From contig CAISOH010000349.1 of NCBI GenBank assembly GCA_903887005.1, forward strand, positions 1-44,187: a DNA stretch of 44,187 nucleotides, written 5' to 3'. Under the pieces are notes generated by a model, which had not been told where the DNA came from, ran no database searches, and was given only the letters and a program-made list of their open reading frames with translations. This DNA is from an uncultured Bacteroidota bacterium. GTDB lineage: Bacteria; Bacteroidota; Bacteroidia; Chitinophagales; Chitinophagaceae. Shown here piece by piece: positions 40,901-44,187 of the stretch (positions are counted from its first letter, which is position 1; each line of letters opens with the position of its first letter). The position numbers were made by a program, and so were the translations under genes.

Positions 40901-42757
40901 ATACTTGGTACTGGCTGCACCGCCAGCACTATGATAACCGTAAACCTACCGCCATCGCCCATTACAGGCTTTAATGAAGTATGTATCGGTTATACAGCAG
41001 CATTAAATGACGTATCGCCCTGGGGCGCATGGAGCAGCATAAGTACCACCATCGCCACAATAGACCCGGTAACCGGCATAGTAACCGGCATTACTCCCGG
41101 CACCACTACCATCAGTTATACGCTGCTTACAACAGGATGCGCTTCCAGTATCACCTTCTCGGTATCGCCGCTGCCATCCGCAATTGCGGGCAATACCTAT
41201 GTATGCCTTGGTTCTTCCTATACCTTTACCGACCTTGTAGGCGGAGGCACATGGTACAGTACAAATCCCGGTGTTGCCAGCGTCACAGGCTCCGGGCCCT
41301 ATTCAGCTACTGTCAGCGGCATGAGTTTAGGTACAGCCAACATCATCTATACCCTGCCCGCGGGCTGCGGCGCCTTTATTTCCGTGACCGTAGAGCCCCT
41401 GCCAACCGTATTTACAGTTACCGGCGGCGGCACTTTCTGCGCAGATGATACAGGCGCGCATATATATCTGAACGGTTCAGTAAAAGCAACCAACTACCTG
41501 CTATATAACGGTGGTAAAATAGCTACCGGGCCTGTAGCCGGTTCCGGTTCGGCGCTCGACTTTGGCCTGCAGAAAGTAAGCGGAACTTATACTGTCGTCG
41601 CAACCAACACACTTACAGGTTGCAGCAACTATATGTCAGGCAGCGCCATAATAAAAGCAATACCTTTAGTTACGCCAACCGCAAAGATTACTTCCTTAAC
41701 GGGAGATACAGTCTGCAATGGGGTATCAACAACCTTTAACGGCGCCATTACCAACGGCGGCCCCACTCCCATTTACAAATGGGACGTAAATGGCACCGTA
41801 GTGGGCTCAGGAACAACCTATACATTCATACCGGCGAACGGCGATTTGGTCAGGTTTACGCTGACCAGTGATGTAGGCTGTGCAAGGCCGGCTGTCGTGT
41901 ACGATTCCATAAAGATGACGGTCGTACTGCCTGTCACTCCATCAGCGGCCCTTACAACCTCGCCCGGAGATACCATATGCGATGGCTTCCCCATTACCAT
42001 TACCGCCGTTCCAACATTTGGAGGTAAGTCTCCGACCTATACCTGGATGAAAAATGGTGTGTATGCTGGCGCAGGCCCCACTTTCACCTACGTACCCGTT
42101 AAAGGCGATTGGGTGTATTGCAGGATGACCAGCAACTATATGTGCCTTGTTACCAAAACGGTGTCGAGCAACACAGTTGCAATAACTGTTGACTCGCCAT
42201 TGATACCTCATGTTACCATCCGGGCAAATCCGGGCACAAGTATCGCTTTAGGCCAGAGCGATACGTTAACGGCAGTCACTACCGATGGCGGCCTTGCACC
42301 CGCTTACCAATGGTTCGTAAACGGCCTGCCAATTGCGGGAGCTACAACAAACACTTTCATCAGCAATAACTTCAGCATTACAAAGGAGGACTCCGTAAGC
42401 TGTGTGGTTACAAGCAGTGGCCTGTGCGCTATGACTACACATGAGTGGGTATATATTTCTGTCCACAATGTTGGCGTGAAACCTCTCACCCATGAAAGCG
42501 GGCTTACCGTATTACCCAATCCCAACAAAGGGACTTTTTTAATAAAGGGTACATTGGGTACAATAAATGATGAGGAAGTATCCCTCGAAATAACGGATCT
42601 CCTCGGGCAGGTAGTTTATAAAGATAAAATTACAGCCCGGAACGGAACTATAAATGAACAGGTATTGCTCGGCGATAAATTAGCCAACAGCATGTATATC
42701 CTCAGTCTTCGCTCCGGCACAGAAACTAAAGTGTTCCATATTGTAGTGGAAAGATAA
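34976..42757 (+). CDS. Giant T9SS-exported surface protein with PKD and Cys-bounded Ig-like repeats
   Basis: The 2593-residue protein is probably an adhesin or cell-surface fibre. A signal peptide (FKIQYLFIFLLCFSAQITKAQ) is followed by 14 PKD domains (about residues 24-1190), most with a W-x-F-G-D-G motif and a paired Cys. Thirteen Ig-like repeats of about 73 residues follow (1196-2144), each with the pattern ITG-x5-C-x-G, GG-x-WSS, ATIG, G-x-VTG, GT-x-TI-x-Y, GC, and each with two conserved Cys. Four longer Ig-like units (about 2146-2505) precede a type A sorting domain (about 2509-2593). The start at 34976 gives the signal peptide in frame. A strong hairpin terminator follows at 42764. It is a single complete frame. 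Ligand unknown. Confidence 0.85.
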   Translation: MPKFKIQYLFIFLLCFSAQITKAQVTAKFIASDTAGCAPLIIHFTNMSTGATSYSWNLGNSTTSSLTDVSGSYTSAGTYTVTLTAFGSGTSTYSMVIRVYAPPTVSFSASDTAICPGTPITFTSTSIANAWGPMSYNWNFGDGGTSTATSPVYSYNIPGYYNVTLFATNSPGCVGSLSKSSYIHVYNHSSVGFTASTTSYCKAPALVSFTNSTTGAGPFTYKWLFGDGGTSTAVNPTHNYVTAGLYTVVLKATNAKGCIDSLMQFSYINVGSIAASFTLPASACAGAPVSFNNTSSAHISSQWHFGDGGTSAADNPIYTYTASGTYSVKLVIFDGTCYDSVTHTITVSPRPTGSFTSTPVHPCPPTVNVTYNATVPGGTTVAWLFGDGTTGTGTTKIKTYSSSVIDYVDMILTNASGCKDTIQRIDTIFNIYLNTTASPGNGCFPLTVNFSLFAYSVVFNNIPPPFGFIFLSYPYGISSYSWNFNDGSALSTSPSPVHTYTAPGSYNPTCTVVTSNGCTATGTIPVNVGSPATASFTATPRHICAGKSIAFKSTSPGPIDSFFWYFGDGFDTSGPGIIKPVHTYNVPGIFADSLIVKNFGCPSKAFYLIDTVDSPNAVINYSYICIPGNQISLQDYSIGDDSHLWQFGDGATSTIANPIHSYPSLTTYTVTLTTYNTKSGCRDTSSVSVNLAKPVVKFVATKLQLCRDQTDTFTSTTPAGKYKWYVDGAIKDSLGATFIYTFHIKGPHTITLIITDSHGCYDTLTKTNYVLVAKPTDNFSFTPTSGCSPLSVNFTDLSTDVTGASIISYSWAFGDGTTTTTSTPTITHIYTPQGAYVINEIVTDNIGCSDTLTSPTFLNVYKPSAAFNVSTTVACQGAKIHFTNTSTPFISCVWMFGDGATSTVTSPDHAYATAGVYTIKLAITDAHGCTDTETNANLITVNTGPTASFTMSDSIAVCPPLNVHFTNTSTGAVFYLWSFGDGAFSSAISPSEPYLASGYYTVKLTATNATGCSDTAFGHVSIFGYKGAFTYSPLTGCAPLFVHFKATVGTVASIIWDFSDGITSGSTLLDTITHKYTATGTYVPKLILTDPSGCTSSSIGADTIKVDTLIPDFTFIPNPSCQNTSVVFNDASKSLYSSSVSWLWSFGSGVTSTASAPTHTFTASGTFPVTLFVTDGSGCSGSITKNVTVNPTPGNITGVTTLCQGSTSGLTDGTSGGSWSSGNTAIATIGSLSGIVTGIAPGTATITYTVPTGCFITIVVNINPVPVTITGAKGICKGLTTNLSDATAGGVWSSSNTVVATIGALSGIVTGLSYGTTTITYKLITGCLTTDTITITTTPTAISGSGFICLGTTTTLTDPITGGAWSSSNTAVATIGAVSGIIKGISLGTSTITYSLGTGCTVTKTITVVPVPAAITGGSTACAGTPFTLSDPTAGGSWSSINTAIATVGPGTGIVTGLAGGTDTIIYALGTGCSATRSVTIIPVPSITGATAICVGTTTTLSDPTPGGTWSSVNSSVATIGSVTGIVTSHSVGTTTIKYLLPSGCTATMTLTVTAAPPAILGAPGVCVGNTITLSDATTGGIWSSGSTTIATIGSSTGLVNGISSGTVLISYSIGAGCFVFSTIIVNPISPISGAGIVCIGQSITLGDTTLGGTWSSSNTAAATVGIGTGVVTGVTKGTATISYLLTTGCYATHIVTINPLPSAITGTTFLCAGQVTKLSDATPGGTWSTSNTTIATASSTGIITGIAAGTTTVTYIAGGCPATTPFTVYPLPGSIIGNAYVCQGTTTSLSDPTPGGIWSSSASTIATIGSASGLVSGLSVGTTTITYTLTTGCLTTSIETVNPLPSAIIGVSGLCQGFTTTFSDATAGGAWISVNPGIASVGIAGDVFGNSPGITAILYTLPGTGCQASKSVTVNALPAAITGVADICVGQTLTTLTDATPGGTWSSSLAFVGTIDPITGHFYGISGGTTQIDYILGTGCTASTMITVNLPPSPITGFNEVCIGYTAALNDVSPWGAWSSISTTIATIDPVTGIVTGITPGTTTISYTLLTTGCASSITFSVSPLPSAIAGNTYVCLGSSYTFTDLVGGGTWYSTNPGVASVTGSGPYSATVSGMSLGTANIIYTLPAGCGAFISVTVEPLPTVFTVTGGGTFCADDTGAHIYLNGSVKATNYLLYNGGKIATGPVAGSGSALDFGLQKVSGTYTVVATNTLTGCSNYMSGSAIIKAIPLVTPTAKITSLTGDTVCNGVSTTFNGAITNGGPTPIYKWDVNGTVVGSGTTYTFIPANGDLVRFTLTSDVGCARPAVVYDSIKMTVVLPVTPSAALTTSPGDTICDGFPITITAVPTFGGKSPTYTWMKNGVYAGAGPTFTYVPVKGDWVYCRMTSNYMCLVTKTVSSNTVAITVDSPLIPHVTIRANPGTSIALGQSDTLTAVTTDGGLAPAYQWFVNGLPIAGATTNTFISNNFSITKEDSVSCVVTSSGLCAMTTHEWVYISVHNVGVKPLTHESGLTVLPNPNKGTFLIKGTLGTINDEEVSLEITDLLGQVVYKDKITARNGTINEQVLLGDKLANSMYILSLRSGTETKVFHIVVER
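38561..41407 (+). repeat. Thirteen tandem 219-base coding repeats (Ig-like domains)
   Basis: Within the giant gene, residues 1196-2144 are 13 diverged copies of one domain of about 73 residues. The copies differ by substitutions and short gaps, so they are old relative to slippage, but gene-length variation by recombination between copies is expected. The tenth to thirteenth units are the most diverged. Confidence 0.85.
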
Positions 42758-42763
42758 TTCTTC

Positions 42764-42799
42764 AGGTGTGCCACACTTCCAAAGTGTGGCACACCTTTT
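42764..42799 (+). terminator. Strong hairpin terminator after the giant gene
   Basis: AGGTGTGCCACACTT (42764-42778), a three-base loop CCA, and its exact complement (42782-42796), followed by TTT. A 15-bp perfect stem seven bases after the stop codon. The same sequence could also be one copy of a dispersed palindrome family. Confidence 0.75.
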
Positions 42800-42923
42800 G
42801 GAAAAATTTATTGTACTTAACACCATAACATCTATCAGCGTCCGTTGTGTCACACCCTTCATCGTCCGTAGTAGCTTCAGCGGAGACGGAGTACGCCTTG
42901 TTCTCTAAGGAGTTTGTACAATC

Positions 42924-43065
42924 AAAGAACTGTCATTGGCAGCATTGTCAGGGTGAGCCTCGCCGAACCCCGCGCCCAACCAAAGAACTGTCATAGCGAG
43001 CAATTGCCAAGGTGAGCCTCGCCCAATCGAAGAACTGTCATGGTGAGCCGCGCCGAACCATGACA
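42924..43065. repeat. Three-copy diverged repeat with terminal hairpin
   Basis: AAAGAACTGTCAT at 42924-42936 and 42982-42994 and GAAGAACTGTCAT at 43029-43041. Each is followed by GGTGAGCC(T or G)CGCC (42952-42964, 43011-43023, 43042-43054). In the last copy TGTCATGGT (43036-43044) pairs perfectly with ACCATGACA (43057-43065). The right arm plus CCGA recurs at 1-13 of the window. Confidence 0.75.
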
Positions 43066-43545
43066 ACGATGAGGGCTGCACTCCGCCAAATAGAATGCCA
43101 CTTGCCCCCTGTTTTCAGTCTCCAGACTGAAATCCACCAACAAAACGAAGGTCTCAGACCGGCAATATCAACACCGCAGCCAAATAGGATTCCTTTTACA
43201 ATTTGCTTGTAATCCCTTTTAGGGTCGGAGTTTATTGGCAAATGAGTTTCGACTAATTTAAAATGAGTATTGGTATTAATAAACGATATATTAAAAGCTA
43301 CACAACTTCTGAATACATTATTTCATTAAAAAAAACCATGACACTATAACAAATGCAGGAAAACATATATATACATTTATAATCTTTTATTTGCACATTA
43401 ATTTATTTTAAAATTTGTAAATTCCATTCGATACATTTTTTGTCCAAACGGGATATTTTAGTTATTTTTTCTCACATAAACTTAGTACTTTTATATTAAG
43501 AATTCGGAAAGATGAAACCGTAATAACCGAATTTCAATATCTCAT

Positions 43546-43845
43546 ATGAAAAACAGGAACATTTCATTTGGTATCCTTTATTTCATCATTTACTTACTCT
43601 ATACCGGCTGCAACAAACCGCCGGGCAATACTCCGTTACAGCTCCCTCCTGCCACACATACAGGCGCGGATATACTTGCGTTCAAATTAAATGGACAGGT
43701 GTTTGTTGTAAAAGGAGCGGGCGGCAAATTCAGCCAGGTTGGTCCAGGCGTTCTCTACGAGGTTTTCGGAGATAGTACTTCGGATATTTCTGCTACTTCA
43801 GAGAAACCACGCTTTTCCCTTGACATGGGGAGTAAATTAAAATAG
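43546..43845 (+). pseudogene. Short lipoprotein, probably truncated
   Basis: The 99-residue frame has a signal peptide with lipobox (FIIYLLYTGC, C22 predicted lipidated), then a Pro-rich linker and GADILAFKLNGQVFVVKGAGGKF, which resembles the start of DUF6252-like Bacteroidota lipoproteins. Those relatives are generally longer; here the frame ends soon after (FSLDMGSKLK), 20 bases before a perfect palindrome, so loss of the 3' part is suspected. Family and truncation are both inference. A small intact lipoprotein is the alternative. Confidence 0.45.
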
Positions 43846-43864
43846 GCACTATTTGCTAATAATA

Positions 43865-43880
43865 TGACAACATGTTGTCA
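43865..43880. repeat. 16-base perfect palindrome
   Basis: TGACAACATGTTGTCA, with no loop and no T run. It lies between the stop codons of two convergent genes. It could be a protein-binding site or the end of a mobile sequence. Confidence 0.5.
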
Positions 43881-43883
43881 CTT

Positions 43884-44187
43884 TTAGGCAGCCCGTTTTA
43901 TTCCATATATATTTATCAAGTGTTCAAATTCACTTTTGGTATTGAACATGCATTTTTCCATTTCAGTCAATTCTTTTTTTTGTTGTGTTATTTCTTCTGT
44001 TGAGTTGACCAAAGATAAAAATGAAGGCAACTTGTCTGTCCAGAGGCAAATGATTGATGCGATTGTCTTCAACCCGACAGGTGTTACTTTATTGTTCCTC
44101 TTGCCTTTTATTTTCTCAATGAGCTTCTTACTTTTCATTTTCCTTAAATCATATCTGGCATTGGCTATAGAATACTTTTTGTTGTGC
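43884..44187 (-). CDS. Partial CDS: C-terminal part of a winged-helix-like protein, runs off the window
   Basis: On the minus strand the frame is open from the right edge of the window to the stop at 43884, so the ATG at 44138 is not necessarily the start. The reading begins HNKKYSIANARYDLRKMKSKKLIEKIKGKRNNKVTP, a winged-helix signature: a recognition helix, then a basic wing with a V-T-P-x-G-L end. Similar C-terminal domains occur in multicopy, mobile-like gene families, but no family is assigned here. The remaining 50 residues are helical. The location next to a suspected truncated gene and a palindrome suggests a mobile-element boundary. Confidence 0.5.
   Translation of the reverse strand, partial: HNKKYSIANARYDLRKMKSKKLIEKIKGKRNNKVTPVGLKTIASIICLWTDKLPSFLSLVNSTEEITQQKKELTEMEKCMFNTKSEFEHLINIYGIKRAA

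Larger units (their letters stand above)
42758..43545. other. Repeat-rich intergenic region
   Basis: No credible gene (frames of 60-70 codons on both strands cross the repeats). It contains the terminator hairpin, three diverged copies of an AAGAACTGTCAT...GGTGAGCC-CGCC unit, and further short hairpins (TTTCAGTCT/AGACTGAAA at 43113-43132 and GGTCT/AGACC at 43150-43160). The right half is AT-rich. Confidence 0.55.

Noticed and set aside
43012-43241. Frames of 66-67 codons on both strands after the giant gene
   Set aside because: They run through hairpin repeats and have no recognisable protein features.

Overview
The window looks like chromosome of a Bacteroidota bacterium, probably of the Chitinophagales/Chitinophagaceae type. 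The evidence is fourfold: secreted proteins with type IX secretion (T9SS) C-terminal sorting domains of both type A and type B; PKD-rich surface protein architecture; several DUF families typical of that phylum (DUF2027-Smr, DUF3127, DUF4836, DUF983); and promoters of the TTTG-N19-TAnnTTTG kind instead of sigma70 boxes. Genus assignment is inference; no rRNA is present.

Layout. 1-592 is AT-rich and non-coding, with a helically phased GCGCA array ending in a perfect DnaA box. 593-4599 (minus) holds a T9SS-secreted C10 cysteine peptidase, a DUF2027/Smr protein and a T9SS type B protein. 4787-7214 is an accessory island: an orphan HigA-like regulator converging on a two-gene ATPase + TOPRIM-like (DUF4276) unit that resembles ATPase/nuclease phage-defence pairs. 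7480-14282 encodes an NAD-dependent formate dehydrogenase (NuoE-NuoF fusion beta subunit, then Cys-type molybdopterin alpha subunit). The two subunit genes are separated by a minus-strand ParE/RelE toxin-antitoxin pair and a second copy of the type B protein. 14351-17951 has two small membrane protein genes, an operon of DUF3127 (with an SSB-like acidic tail) and a DUF4836 lipoprotein, and tRNA-His with its own terminator.

18251-24739 carries an AT-rich acyltransferase, a DoxX protein whose stop codon abuts an 8-mer tandem array, an exported protein of GATase-like appearance, DUF983, small membrane proteins, a VapBC-type toxin-antitoxin pair with a clear promoter and operator, and a PadR regulator with a partner membrane protein under a clear autoregulatory promoter. 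24829-33373 holds a geranylgeranyl-reductase-like flavoprotein, an ABC-2 permease, RNase HI, an outer-membrane-type protein with a long Lys/Glu tail, a 158-bp MITE-like palindromic element, a MacB-type permease and a T9SS-secreted protein. 33552-42757 has a small beta-barrel protein and a 2593-residue surface protein (14 PKD domains, 13 Cys-bounded Ig-like repeats, 4 further Ig-like units, T9SS sorting domain). The right end is a repeat-rich intergenic zone, a probably truncated lipoprotein and the 3' end of a winged-helix-like gene that runs out of the window.

How the genes work together. The clearest metabolic unit is formate oxidation to CO2 with NADH formation. The clearest surface theme is T9SS export of a peptidase, adhesin-like proteins and two paralogous type B proteins that share a promoter block. 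Three toxin-antitoxin-related loci and the ATPase/TOPRIM pair make the first 24 kb rich in accessory genes. The best candidate for an undescribed system is the ATPase + DUF4276 pair; its defence role is inference from architecture.
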